64,000 nt of DNA from Roseateles_E sp005503085 (GTDB taxonomy: Bacteria > Pseudomonadota > Gammaproteobacteria > Burkholderiales > Burkholderiaceae_C), in the NCBI RefSeq assembly GCF_028462495.1, contig NZ_JAQOWX010000015.1:1-64000 (forward strand), read 5' to 3'. The position numbers and the translations under genes were made by a program. The notes beneath the pieces are model-generated. The model saw only the letters and a program-made list of their open reading frames with translations, was not told where the DNA came from and did no database searches. Positions 47,992-55,637 of the stretch are shown one piece after another. Positions within the stretch are counted from its first letter, which is position 1. Every line of letters begins with the position of its first letter.

Positions 47992-48306
47992 ATGGACCGC
48001 CCGTCCGCCTCGCTGCCGCAGCGCTTCATGATGGGGCTGGTGCGTGGCTATCAGCTCTTGTTCAGCCACTGGCTGCAGGCCGGCTGCCGCTATCAGCCGA
48101 GCTGTTCGGCCTACGCGATGCAGGCGCTGGCCAAGCATGGCGCGGCCGCCGGCACGTATCTGGCGGCGGCCCGCATCCTGCGCTGCAATCCTTTCTGCTT
48201 GGGCGGGCATGATGCCGTGCCCGACAATCCGCCCGGCCTGTTCACCCGTCTGGGTTGCGGGTCTGGCGTCCGTTCCTCCTCCTCCAATCCTGAAGCGTCC
48301 CAATGA
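47992..48306 (+). CDS. yidD: YidD membrane protein insertion efficiency factor
   Basis: A 104-residue protein with the complete YidD signature: RGYQLLFSHWLQAGCRYQPS, CSAYAMQAL, RILRCNPFCLGGHDAVP. It assists YidC at the inner membrane by an incompletely known mechanism. The N-terminal amphipathic helix is present. The C-terminal serine-rich tail is variable. The start is 5 bp after the rnpA stop, and its stop overlaps the yidC start (ATGA, 48303-48306). Confidence 0.95.
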   Translation: MDRPSASLPQRFMMGLVRGYQLLFSHWLQAGCRYQPSCSAYAMQALAKHGAAAGTYLAAARILRCNPFCLGGHDAVPDNPPGLFTRLGCGSGVRSSSSNPEASQ

Positions 48307-49961
48307 CTGATATACGCCGCACCGTGCTGTGGGTGGTCTTCACCATGTCGCTTGTCCTGTTGTGGGACGGCTGGCAAAAGCACAACGGTCACCCCTCGAT
48401 GTTCAGCCCCGCCGCACCGAAGCCGGCGGCCGTTGCTGGCTCGGCACCCGGCGCTGCCGCGCTGCCCACCGCTGCTACTCTGCCGGGCGCGGCCGCGACA
48501 CCGGGCGCCGCGCCGACCGCTGCGGCACCGAGCAGCACTGGCGAAACCGTCGTCATCAGCACCGATGTGGTCAAGGCCACCTTGGACAGCCTGGGCGGCA
48601 GCCTGGTGCGGGTGGAACTGCTCAAGCACAAGGACGAGACCGACGCCAGCGGCCATATCGTCGTGCTGGACCGCAGCGCCCAGCGCGTCTACCTGGCCCA
48701 GACCGGCCTGGTCGGCGTGGCCGGCGCGCCCAGCCATCTGACCCCGATGAGCCTGGTGCCCGGGGAGCGCAGCCTGAAGGACGGCGAGCAAAGCCTGGTC
48801 GTGCGCTTCGAGTCGCCCGAGCAGGGCGGCGTCAAGCTGGTCAAGACCTACACCTTCAAGCGTGGCGACTATGCGGTGGACGTCAAGCACGAGGTGCTGA
48901 ACACCTCGGCCGCGCCGCTGACGCCCCAGCTCTATACCCAGCTGGTGCGCGACGGCAATCCGCTGCCCAATGAGTCGAGCTTCTATTTCACCTTCACCGG
49001 CCCGGCGATGTATACCGACAAGTCGAAGTTCCTGAAGCTCGACTTCAAGGACATCGAAAAGGGCAAGGCCAGCGTCGAGAAGAATGCCAGCGACGGCTGG
49101 GTCGCGATGGTCCAGCACTACTTCGCCAGCGCCTGGCTGCACAAGGGCGACAGCCCGCGCGAGTTCTACGCGAAGAAGGTCGACAACAATCTGTACTCGG
49201 TGGGCATGCTGTTCCCGCTGGCCCAGCTGGCGCCCGGCGCCAGCGTCAGCGCCGACCACCAGCTCTTCGTCGGCCCGCAGGAAGAGAACAAGCTGGCCCT
49301 GCTCGCCCCGGGCCTGGAGCTGGTGAAGGACTATGGCTGGTTCACCATCCTGTCCAAGCCGCTGTTCTGGCTGCTCGACCAGCTGCACAAGCTGCTGGGC
49401 AACTGGGGCTGGTCCATCATCGCGCTGGTGGTGCTGCTGAAGATCGCGTTCTACTGGCTCAATGCCAGCGCCTACCGCAGCATGGCCAAGATGAAGGCGG
49501 TCAACCCGCGCATCACCGAGATGCGCGAGCGCCTGAAGGACAAGCCGCAGCAGATGCAGCAGGAGATGATGAAGATCTACCGCGAGGAGAAGATCAACCC
49601 GATCGGCTCCTGCCTGCCGATCTTCCTGCAGATGCCCTTCTTCATCGCGCTGTACTGGGTGCTGCTGTCCAGCGTCGAGATGCGCCATGCACCGTGGATT
49701 CTGTGGATCACCGACCTGTCGGCCAAGGATCCGTTCTTCGTGCTGCCCATCCTGATGACGCTGTCCAGCCTGTTCCAGGTCTGGCTGAACCCGACGCCGC
49801 CGGACCCGATGCAGGCCAAGATGATGTGGATCATGCCGCTGGCCTTCAGCTTCATGTTCTTCTTCTTCCCCGCCGGTCTGGTGCTGTACTGGCTGACCAA
49901 CAACATCCTGTCGATCGCCCAGCAGTGGATGATCAACCGGCAGCTCGGCGTCAATAAATAG
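48303..49961 (+). CDS. yidC: Membrane protein insertase YidC
   Basis: A 552-residue YidC of the Gram-negative type. It has an N-terminal transmembrane anchor (TVLWVVFTMSLVLLW), a large periplasmic P1 domain (about 80-350) and five C-terminal helices from about 355. The groove helix with its conserved Arg (YWLNASAYRSMAKMK) and the later FMFFFFPAGLVLYWLTNN block are visible. It inserts small and respiratory membrane proteins and assists SecYEG. A strong terminator follows at 49984. Confidence 0.98.
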   Translation: MTDIRRTVLWVVFTMSLVLLWDGWQKHNGHPSMFSPAAPKPAAVAGSAPGAAALPTAATLPGAAATPGAAPTAAAPSSTGETVVISTDVVKATLDSLGGSLVRVELLKHKDETDASGHIVVLDRSAQRVYLAQTGLVGVAGAPSHLTPMSLVPGERSLKDGEQSLVVRFESPEQGGVKLVKTYTFKRGDYAVDVKHEVLNTSAAPLTPQLYTQLVRDGNPLPNESSFYFTFTGPAMYTDKSKFLKLDFKDIEKGKASVEKNASDGWVAMVQHYFASAWLHKGDSPREFYAKKVDNNLYSVGMLFPLAQLAPGASVSADHQLFVGPQEENKLALLAPGLELVKDYGWFTILSKPLFWLLDQLHKLLGNWGWSIIALVVLLKIAFYWLNASAYRSMAKMKAVNPRITEMRERLKDKPQQMQQEMMKIYREEKINPIGSCLPIFLQMPFFIALYWVLLSSVEMRHAPWILWITDLSAKDPFFVLPILMTLSSLFQVWLNPTPPDPMQAKMMWIMPLAFSFMFFFFPAGLVLYWLTNNILSIAQQWMINRQLGVNK

Positions 49962-49983
49962 CCGCCGGCGCCAGCATTTCACG

Positions 49984-50019
49984 AAGCCCCCGGGTGCCCC
50001 CGCACTTGGGGGCTTTTTT
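49984..50019 (+). terminator. Rho-independent terminator after yidC
   Basis: AAGCCCCC (49984-49991) pairs with the GGGGGC at 50008-50013, followed by six T, 22 bp after the yidC stop. Confidence 0.9.
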
Positions 50020-50174
50020 ATTGGCGCCGCCAGGCCTTTAATCGATCACATGCGGGGCAGAGAGTCACCGGCCTGTCAAAGACAACAGTGCCTGGCGACA
50101 AGGCCCATCAGCGGGGCTCATGCGAGCGCCCGCTGACAGCCTCCCCCGCGCCATCCACCGCGACATCTCCCGGA
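50020..50174 (+). other. Orphan segment between two tandem terminators
   Basis: This approximately 155-bp stretch lies between the yidC terminator and a second Rho-independent terminator at 50175-50199, with no convincing reading frame. A small RNA that ends at the second terminator is possible. I cannot identify a promoter with confidence. Confidence 0.3.
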
Positions 50175-50199
50175 CGCCGACCCCAAGGTCGGCGTTTTT
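50175..50199 (+). terminator. Second Rho-independent terminator upstream of mnmE
   Basis: CGCCGACC (50175-50182), loop CCAA, GGTCGGCG (50187-50194), then TTTTT. It lies 36 bp before the mnmE start and ends a plus-strand transcript that does not include mnmE. Confidence 0.85.
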
Positions 50200-50234
50200 C
50201 GTCAGGGGTGGCCGCCATCGGTGAAAATTCGCCC

Positions 50235-51611
50235 ATGCTGTCCCGCCACCAAGATCCCATCGTCGCCATCGCCACTGCTCCCGGACGAGGCGCGGTGGGC
50301 ATCGTGCGCGTCTCGTCGGCGCAAGACCTGACCCCTATCGTGCAGGCCCTGTGCGGCAAGACCCTGAAGCCGCGCGAGGCCAGCTATCTGCCCTTCCGCG
50401 CGGCCGACGGCGAGGCCATAGACCAGGGCCTGGCCCTGCTGTTCCCGGCCCCGCATTCCTATACCGGCGAGCATGTGCTGGAGCTGCAGGCCCATGGCGG
50501 GCCGGTGGTGCTTCAGCTGCTGCTGGCGCGCTGCATGGAGGCCGGCACCGGCATGCGCATGCGCCTGGCCGAGCCCGGCGAGTTCACCCAGCGCGCCTTT
50601 CTGAACGGCAAGCTGGATCTGGCCCAGGCCGAGGCCGTCAGCGATCTGATCGATGCCAGTACCGAGGCGGCCGCGCGCAGCGCCAGCCGTGCGCTCGCTG
50701 GCGCGCTGTCCGGCGAGGTCGGCGAGCTGCGTGATGCGCTGATCAAGCTGCGCATGCTGGTCGAGGCCACGCTGGACTTCCCGGAGGAAGAGATCGACTT
50801 CCTGCAGCAGGCCGATGCGCTGGGTCAGCTGGACCGCTTGCATGCCCGGCTCGCGGCCGTGCTGGACCGCACCCAGCAGGGCGCGCTGCTGCGCGAGGGC
50901 ATCAAGGTGGTGCTGGCCGGCCAGCCCAATGTGGGCAAGAGCTCGCTGCTGAACGCGCTGGCCGGTGCCGAGCTGGCCATCGTGACGCCGATACCCGGCA
51001 CCACGCGCGACAAGGTCAGCCAGACCATACAGATCGAGGGGGTGCCGCTGCACATCAGCGACACCGCCGGCCTGCGCCAGACCGAGGACGAGGTCGAGCG
51101 CATCGGCGTCGCGCGCAGCTGGGATGCGATCGCCGATGCCGATGTCGTGCTGTTCCTGCACGACCTGAGCCGCATCGGCCAGCCGGACTACGAGGCCGAG
51201 GACCGCCTGATCAACGAGCGCCTGCAGGGCGTCGATGCCGGCCGCATCCTGCAGGTCTTCAACAAGGCCGACACCGCCCATGGGCAAGACCTGGCCCCAG
51301 GCGCCGTCGCGCTGTCCGCCAAGACCGGCGCCGGCCTGAGCGAGCTGCGCCAGCGCCTGCTGCAGCAGGTCGGCTGGCACGCCACGCCCGAGGGCCTGTT
51401 CATCGCCCGCGAGCGCCATGTCCAGGCACTCAAGCGCACCCGCGAGCATCTGGAGCTGGCCAAGGCCGTGGCCACCCAGCAGCCTCCCGCGCTGGATTTG
51501 CTGGCCGAAGAGCTGCGGCTCTCGCACGACGCCCTCGGCGAGATCACCGGCGCGTTCTCGGCCGACGATTTGCTCGGCGAGATATTCAGCCGGTTTTGTA
51601 TCGGGAAATAA
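50235..51611 (+). CDS. mnmE: tRNA modification GTPase MnmE
   Basis: A 458-residue MnmE (TrmE/ThdF). The N-terminal folate-binding domain includes DPIVAIATAPGRGAVGIVRV and GEFTQRAFLNGKLDLAQAEA. The G domain has GQPNVGKSSL (G1), DTAGLR (G3) and NKAD (G4). The terminal FCIGK contains the catalytic Cys. With MnmG it installs the 5-carboxymethylaminomethyl group on wobble uridines. The C-terminal codons form a known type of integration site, and an integrase gene follows within 200 bp. Confidence 0.98.
   Translation: MLSRHQDPIVAIATAPGRGAVGIVRVSSAQDLTPIVQALCGKTLKPREASYLPFRAADGEAIDQGLALLFPAPHSYTGEHVLELQAHGGPVVLQLLLARCMEAGTGMRMRLAEPGEFTQRAFLNGKLDLAQAEAVSDLIDASTEAAARSASRALAGALSGEVGELRDALIKLRMLVEATLDFPEEEIDFLQQADALGQLDRLHARLAAVLDRTQQGALLREGIKVVLAGQPNVGKSSLLNALAGAELAIVTPIPGTTRDKVSQTIQIEGVPLHISDTAGLRQTEDEVERIGVARSWDAIADADVVLFLHDLSRIGQPDYEAEDRLINERLQGVDAGRILQVFNKADTAHGQDLAPGAVALSAKTGAGLSELRQRLLQQVGWHATPEGLFIARERHVQALKRTREHLELAKAVATQQPPALDLLAEELRLSHDALGEITGAFSADDLLGEIFSRFCIGK
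51594..51611 (+). other. Putative attL core, last 18 bp of mnmE
   Basis: The codons for FCIGK and the stop (TTTTGTATCGGGAAATAA) correspond in position to the attB described for SGI1-family islands in trmE/mnmE. Integration here keeps the mnmE coding sequence intact. Confidence 0.5.
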
Positions 51612-51618
51612 AAAGCAT

Positions 51619-51648
51619 GTTCCAGGACGTTCCATGGCGTCCCATGCA
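51619..51648 (+). repeat. Three 10-bp phased repeats, left end of element
   Basis: GTTCCAGGAC, GTTCCATGGC and GTCCCATGCA follow each other without gaps just right of the putative core. The theme GTTCYATGG recurs at 54764-54803. Confidence 0.6.
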
Positions 51649-51690
51649 GATCGAACTTTCCCTTTAAATTCAATGTCTTAAAGCGAATTT

Positions 51691-51795
51691 GAGTCCATGT
51701 TTGTTTTTTGAAGTGCGAGAAGATCCAAGGGTCTTTGAGTCCAAGTTTGAGTCCAAATAGCAACTTGGACACAATTGCTGAATCAACTTGGACTC
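51691..51795. repeat. GAGTCCAAG-type repeats upstream of the integrase
   Basis: GAGTCCATG (51691), GAGTCCAAGTT (51737) and GAGTCCAAA (51749) lie on the plus strand. AACTTGGAC (51762) and AACTTGGACTC (51785) are inverted copies. They surround the expected integrase promoter and could be arm-type or regulator binding sites. Confidence 0.6.
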
Positions 51796-51807
51796 AGCGA
51801 GGTGGTC

Positions 51808-53019
51808 ATGGCCCTCACCGATATCGCCCTGAAGGCCTTGAAGCCCAGGGACAAGGCCTACACGGTCACAGATGATCGAGGCCTGTATGTCGAGGTCTTC
51901 CCGACCGGCGGCATCATCTGGCGCTACCGCTATCGCTTCGCTGGCAAGCAGGAGAAGCTGACCCTCGGCAAGTACCCTGCCCTCTCGCTGCGCAATGCCC
52001 GCGTGAAGCGGGATGAGGCCGCCCGTACCGTGGCGCTAGGGCACTCCCCTGCGGAGCAAAAGCAGCTGGCCAAGGTTCCGGCGCCCGACACCATCACGGT
52101 GGCCGAGTTCGGCGAGCGCTTCTTCCGGGAGGTGGTGGCCAAGGACCGGCAGGACGTGTCGAGTCCGCGCCGCTATTTCGAGAAGTCCATCGTGCCCGTG
52201 ATCGGCGCCAAGCCCGTGCGGGAGGTCACCACGGAGGATGTGCGGACCATCATCTGGCGCAAGAAGGATGAGGGCTTCGATGCCGCCGCCGGCCAGTTGC
52301 GCAGTGTCCTGAAGCGGATGTTTGACTATGCGCTGACCTGTGGCCTCGCCCCGATCAATCCGGTGTTGGCGCTGCCCATGCGTCATGTTCACAAGTCCAG
52401 GTCCCGTGACCGCGCCCTGTCGCCCGATGAGATCAGGGACTTTCTGCGGGCCGCCTTCGAGTCCAACATCCGCCGGCAGTTCAAGTTGGCATTACACCTG
52501 ATCCTGCTGACCATGGTGCGCAAGTCTGAGCTGCTGCTGGCGCGCTGGTCAGATGTCGACTTTGAGCAGGCCGAATGGCACATCCCCGCCGAGCACTCCA
52601 AGACCGGCAAGCCGCATATCGTGTACCTGTCGCGCCAGGCGGTCGAGCTGTTCCGGGAACTGAAGGTGTTGGCCGATACCAGCGAACTCGTGTTGCCGGG
52701 CCGTGGCAGCAGGACCAAGACCTTTGCCCACAACTCGATCAACACCGCGCTGAAAACCGCCCTGCAGGGCCAGACCATCCCTGCCTTCACCATCCACGAT
52801 CTGCGCCGCACGGCCTCGACCCTGCTGCATGAGAACGGCTGGCCATCGGACGTGGTGGAGAAGGCCCTCAATCACATCATTGGTGGCGTGCGCGGCGTCT
52901 ACAACCGGGCCGAGTACGCGCCGCAGCGGCGCGAGATGCTGCAGTTTTGGGCGGACTACATCGAGTCCCTGATCACGTCCGGCAAGGTCATCATGGGTCG
53001 GTTCAGCCGCCAGGCCTGA
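51808..53019 (+). CDS. P4-type tyrosine recombinase (integrase)
   Basis: A 403-residue integrase of the DUF4102/P4 type. The N-terminal arm-binding domain reads MALTDIALKALKPRDKAYTV, GLYVEVFPTGGIIWRYRY and GKYPALSLRNAR. The core-binding domain is near residues 105-190. The catalytic domain has the R in MVRKSELLLARW, HDLRRTAST with the H and R, and the nucleophile region GVYNRAEY. ATG 51808 is chosen over a TTG at 51775, which would run the N-terminus through the repeat cluster. It integrates or excises its host element; the target is inferred to be the adjacent mnmE 3' end. Confidence 0.95.
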   Translation: MALTDIALKALKPRDKAYTVTDDRGLYVEVFPTGGIIWRYRYRFAGKQEKLTLGKYPALSLRNARVKRDEAARTVALGHSPAEQKQLAKVPAPDTITVAEFGERFFREVVAKDRQDVSSPRRYFEKSIVPVIGAKPVREVTTEDVRTIIWRKKDEGFDAAAGQLRSVLKRMFDYALTCGLAPINPVLALPMRHVHKSRSRDRALSPDEIRDFLRAAFESNIRRQFKLALHLILLTMVRKSELLLARWSDVDFEQAEWHIPAEHSKTGKPHIVYLSRQAVELFRELKVLADTSELVLPGRGSRTKTFAHNSINTALKTALQGQTIPAFTIHDLRRTASTLLHENGWPSDVVEKALNHIIGGVRGVYNRAEYAPQRREMLQFWADYIESLITSGKVIMGRFSRQA

Positions 53020-53085
53020 GGCATCACAGCGCATCACATGCCGCTGACTCGACAACAACGAGCGCATCCAGCCTGAAAGCAAGTC

Positions 53086-54750
53086 ATGACTCCACCGCAG
53101 CTGCCCGCCCGTGAATCCCTGACCGTCGAGTTCAAGAGCGACCGCACGCGCCTGCCGGACCGCGACCTGATCGAAGCCATCGTCTGCCTCGCCAACGCCG
53201 AGGGCGGCGAGCTGTGGCTGGGCGTCGAGGACGACGGCGCGCCGACGGGGCTGCACATCGAGCATCAACAGCTGATGGGTATGGCCGGCCTGGTGGCCGC
53301 GCGCACCTCGCCATCGCTGGCGGTGACTGTCACGCCCGTGCAATTTGGCAATGTCGTGGTGGCCCATATCGCTGTGCCCAAGGCCCAGGGCGAGGTCGCG
53401 ACCACCGGCGGCGTCTACCTGCGTCGTCGCCTGAAGGCCGATGGTGAGCCCGAGTGCGTGGCCATGCTGCCGCATGACCGCGCCAGCCGCGCGAGCAGCT
53501 TCGGCCAGATGGACGCCTCGGCACAGATCGTGGCCGGCGCCACCTTGGCGGACCTGGACCCGCTGGAGCGGGAGCGGCTGCGCCAGAGCGTGCAGCAGTA
53601 TGGCGGCGACCGGGTGCTGCTGGAGCTGGACGATGAGGCGCTGGACGGCGCGCTGGGGCTGACCGGGCGTCTACCCGGCGGTCATCGCGCACCCACGCTG
53701 ACGGGCCTGCTGTTGATCGGCCGCGAGCCGGCCTTGCGCGAGCTGGTGCCTACCCATGAGTTCGCCTTTCAGGTGCTGGCGCGCGAGTCGGTGCGCTTCA
53801 ACGAATTCCGGCGTTTCCCGCTGCTCAAGGCGCTGGACTGGCTGGAGACCAATTTCCGGCCCTACAACCCGGAGGAAGAGCTTCAGGTGGGGCTATTCCG
53901 GGTGCCTGTGCCCTTGGTGGACCTGGGGGCGTTTCGCGAGGCGGTGGCGAATGCGCTGATCCATCGCGACTATCACCGCCTGGGGGCCGTGCATGTGCGG
54001 CTTGAAGACGGCGCCCTGGTCGTCAGCAATCCCGGCGGCCTGGTCGATGGCGTGACGCTGAGCAATCTGCTGACCATCGAGCCCCATCCGCGCAATCCGC
54101 AACTGGCGGACGCGATGAAGCGCATCGGCGTGGTCGAGCGCTCGGGGCGAGGTGTGGACAAGATTTTTCGGGGTCTGCTGAAGTTCGGCCGACCGGCGCC
54201 AGACTACAGCCGCACTTCGCGCGAGGATGTCGTGCTGCGTCTGCCGACAGACCCGGCGGATCTGGAGTTCCGGCGCCTGGTGGTGGACGCCGAGCGTGGC
54301 GGCAGCAGTGAGCTGCCGATCGACAGCCTGATTGCCCTCAGCGCGCTGCGTACCCAGAAGCGGCTGACGGCCGAAGAGCTGGCCGCCTACATCCAGCGCG
54401 ACGTGGCTCAGGCGCGGCAGACGCTGGAGGCCTTGACCGAGGCCGGCCTGGTAGAGCCTCACGGCGCCACCCGAGGGCGCAGCTACATGCTGTCGGCTCA
54501 GGTGTACCGGTTGGCGGGCGGCCAAGCCGCCTACACGCGCCAGGCCGGTTTCTCGGCGATCCAGCATGAACAGATGGTGTTGAGCTACATCCGCCAGCAT
54601 GGCCGGATTGTCCGGGGCGATGTGATGGAGCTGTGCCGCTTATCCAGTGACCAGGCGGCCACCTTGCTGCGGCGGCTGAAGGCCAATGGCGTACTGAAGC
54701 AGCAGGGTGAACGGCGCTGGGCCAGTTACACGCTGGCGGACGAAGGCTGA
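53086..54750 (+). CDS. AlbA_2 (Schlafen-type) ATP-binding protein, element cargo
   Basis: A 554-residue protein. The N-terminal AlbA_2 domain reads ESLTVEFKSDRTRLPDRDLI, EAIVCLANAEGGELWLGVED and GGVYLRRRLKADGEPE. The central HATPase-like part reads FREAVANALIHRDYHRLGAV and ALVVSNPGG, then RSGRGVDKIFRGLL. Two C-terminal winged-helix-like regions are RLTAEELAAYIQRDVAQARQ and RGDVMELCRLSSDQAATLLR. It shares this architecture with the protein encoded at 35137-37125 but is clearly diverged. It is the only cargo gene of the element at mnmE, so a self-contained defence or regulatory function is plausible but unproven. Confidence 0.85.
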   Translation: MTPPQLPARESLTVEFKSDRTRLPDRDLIEAIVCLANAEGGELWLGVEDDGAPTGLHIEHQQLMGMAGLVAARTSPSLAVTVTPVQFGNVVVAHIAVPKAQGEVATTGGVYLRRRLKADGEPECVAMLPHDRASRASSFGQMDASAQIVAGATLADLDPLERERLRQSVQQYGGDRVLLELDDEALDGALGLTGRLPGGHRAPTLTGLLLIGREPALRELVPTHEFAFQVLARESVRFNEFRRFPLLKALDWLETNFRPYNPEEELQVGLFRVPVPLVDLGAFREAVANALIHRDYHRLGAVHVRLEDGALVVSNPGGLVDGVTLSNLLTIEPHPRNPQLADAMKRIGVVERSGRGVDKIFRGLLKFGRPAPDYSRTSREDVVLRLPTDPADLEFRRLVVDAERGGSSELPIDSLIALSALRTQKRLTAEELAAYIQRDVAQARQTLEALTEAGLVEPHGATRGRSYMLSAQVYRLAGGQAAYTRQAGFSAIQHEQMVLSYIRQHGRIVRGDVMELCRLSSDQAATLLRRLKANGVLKQQGERRWASYTLADEG

Positions 54751-54763
54751 GCAGTCATGGGTG

Positions 54764-54803
54764 GTTCTATGGGGTTCTATGGGGTTCTATGGGGTTCTAT
54801 GGG
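54764..54803 (+). repeat. Four perfect 10-bp tandem repeats, right end of element
   Basis: GTTCTATGGG is repeated four times without gaps, starting 13 bp after the AlbA_2 stop. The unit matches the left-end theme GTTCCATGGC. Confidence 0.8.
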
Positions 54804-54927
54804 GCTGGGCTATTTGATCGGCGAACCGAATCGCTAGATCAGAAGTCGGTGCCAAGGCCAATCGCCGCGGCTCGAATGCGGCCTTGTCCTACGCGCAGCG
54901 GCGCCCCGAGTTGGTAAATTGGCCTCA

Positions 54928-55007
54928 CTCAGGGTGCTCTTCCTCCCTCCCTCAAATGGCCCTGAGACTTGCCCGGCAGCCGTGATGGTTTGCCGGGCTT
55001 CTTTTTT
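54928..55007 (+). terminator. Two-hairpin plus-strand structure ending in a Rho-independent terminator
   Basis: CTCAGGG (54928-54934) pairs with CCCTGAG (54960-54966). Then GCCCGGCA (54971-54978) pairs with TGCCGGGC (54991-54998), with TTCTTTTTT following. It may be the original mnmE terminator displaced by the insertion, the AlbA_2 terminator, or the end of a small RNA. Confidence 0.6.
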
Positions 55008-55028
55008 GGGGCGGGAGGAGCCCCGGGC

Positions 55029-55391
55029 TTACACGGTCGCCGCGCGCAGCTGCTCCAGGCTGACGTATTGCAGCGCCCGCGCGTGGGTGCATTCCAGCAC
55101 GACCGGCGGCGCGACGCCGGCCTCATAGGCCTGCCTCCAGCGCAGCGCGCACAGGCACCAGCGGTCGCCCGGCTTCAGGCCTCTAAAGCGCTGTTCGGGG
55201 CGGGGCGTGCCGAGGTCGTTGCCGCGCAGCGCCGAGAACTGCAGAAAGGCGGCCGTGAGCTTGGCGCAGATCACGTGGCTGCCGAGGTCATGCTGATCGG
55301 TATGGCAGCAGCCGTCGCGGAAGAAACCGGTCAGCGGGTCGTAGGAGCAGGGCACCAGCGGCGTGCCCAGCACATTGAGTGCTTGCGGCAT
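55029..55391 (-). CDS. DUF2237 family protein
   Basis: A 120-residue cytoplasmic protein matching the DUF2237 pattern throughout: NVLGTPLVPCSYDPLTGFFR, DGCCHTDQHDLGSHVICAKL, FSALRGNDLGTPRPEQRFRG, LKPGDRWCLCALRW and APPVVLECTHARALQYVSLE. Several conserved Cys suggest metal or redox chemistry, but no function is established. Its start overlaps the DUF2805 stop by one base (TGATG), so the two are translated together. Confidence 0.88.
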   Translation of the reverse strand: MPQALNVLGTPLVPCSYDPLTGFFRDGCCHTDQHDLGSHVICAKLTAAFLQFSALRGNDLGTPRPEQRFRGLKPGDRWCLCALRWRQAYEAGVAPPVVLECTHARALQYVSLEQLRAATV

Positions 55392-55624
55392 CAGCGGCCG
55401 TGCGGCCAGGTCGACTTGGCCTTCGGTGGCTTGACGCCCTTGCCCTGGGCGGCCCAGAGCTTGTAGGCGCTGGAGGTCAGTTCGCGCTTCATCAGCTGCA
55501 CCAGCTCGCCCTGCCCGATGGCGTGCTGCATCAGCACCTTGTTATAGGGCGGGGTGTCGTCCCAGGCGGTCTTGATGACAGCGTCGATCTGGTCGCGGCT
55601 GAGGCGGGGAATGGGTTTGGCCAT
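55391..55624 (-). CDS. DUF2805 family protein
   Basis: A 77-residue protein resembling the DUF2805/TIGR03643 family. IDAVIKTAWDDTPPYNKVLM and QHAIGQGELVQLMKRELTSS fit the helix-turn-helix-like region, and SSAYKLWAAQ is the typical ending before a short basic tail. It lies 13 bp after apt and overlaps the DUF2237 start. Function is unknown; DNA binding has been suggested for such folds. Confidence 0.8.
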   Translation of the reverse strand: MAKPIPRLSRDQIDAVIKTAWDDTPPYNKVLMQHAIGQGELVQLMKRELTSSAYKLWAAQGKGVKPPKAKSTWPHGR

Positions 55625-55637
55625 GGTCTATTGTCCT

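Larger units (their letters stand above)
51594..54830. mobile_element. Candidate minimal integrative element at the mnmE 3' end
   Basis: The last 18 bp of mnmE are followed by three phased 10-bp repeats (51619-51648), integrase-site-like repeats, a tyrosine integrase gene reading away from mnmE, one AlbA_2 cargo gene, and four phased repeats of the same 10-bp theme (54764-54803). The mnmE 3' end is the attB of SGI1-type islands, so the location is a known hotspot. The right core is uncertain: TTTGATCGGCGAA at 54813-54825 only loosely matches TTTGTATCGGGAAA. Confidence 0.6.

Noticed and set aside
51612..51807. A tRNA gene as the integrase target
   Set aside because: No cloverleaf or T-arm consensus is visible next to the integrase. 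The mnmE 3' end is the better candidate.
54764..54803. CRISPR or VNTR interpretation of the GTTCTATGGG repeats
   Set aside because: The units are gapless with no spacers, so this is not CRISPR. Correspondence with the left-end array favours an integrase-related role.
54813..54825. Exact attR core of the mnmE element
   Set aside because: TTTGATCGGCGAA matches the mnmE end only with indels. Att cores are normally identical, so I do not claim it as attR.
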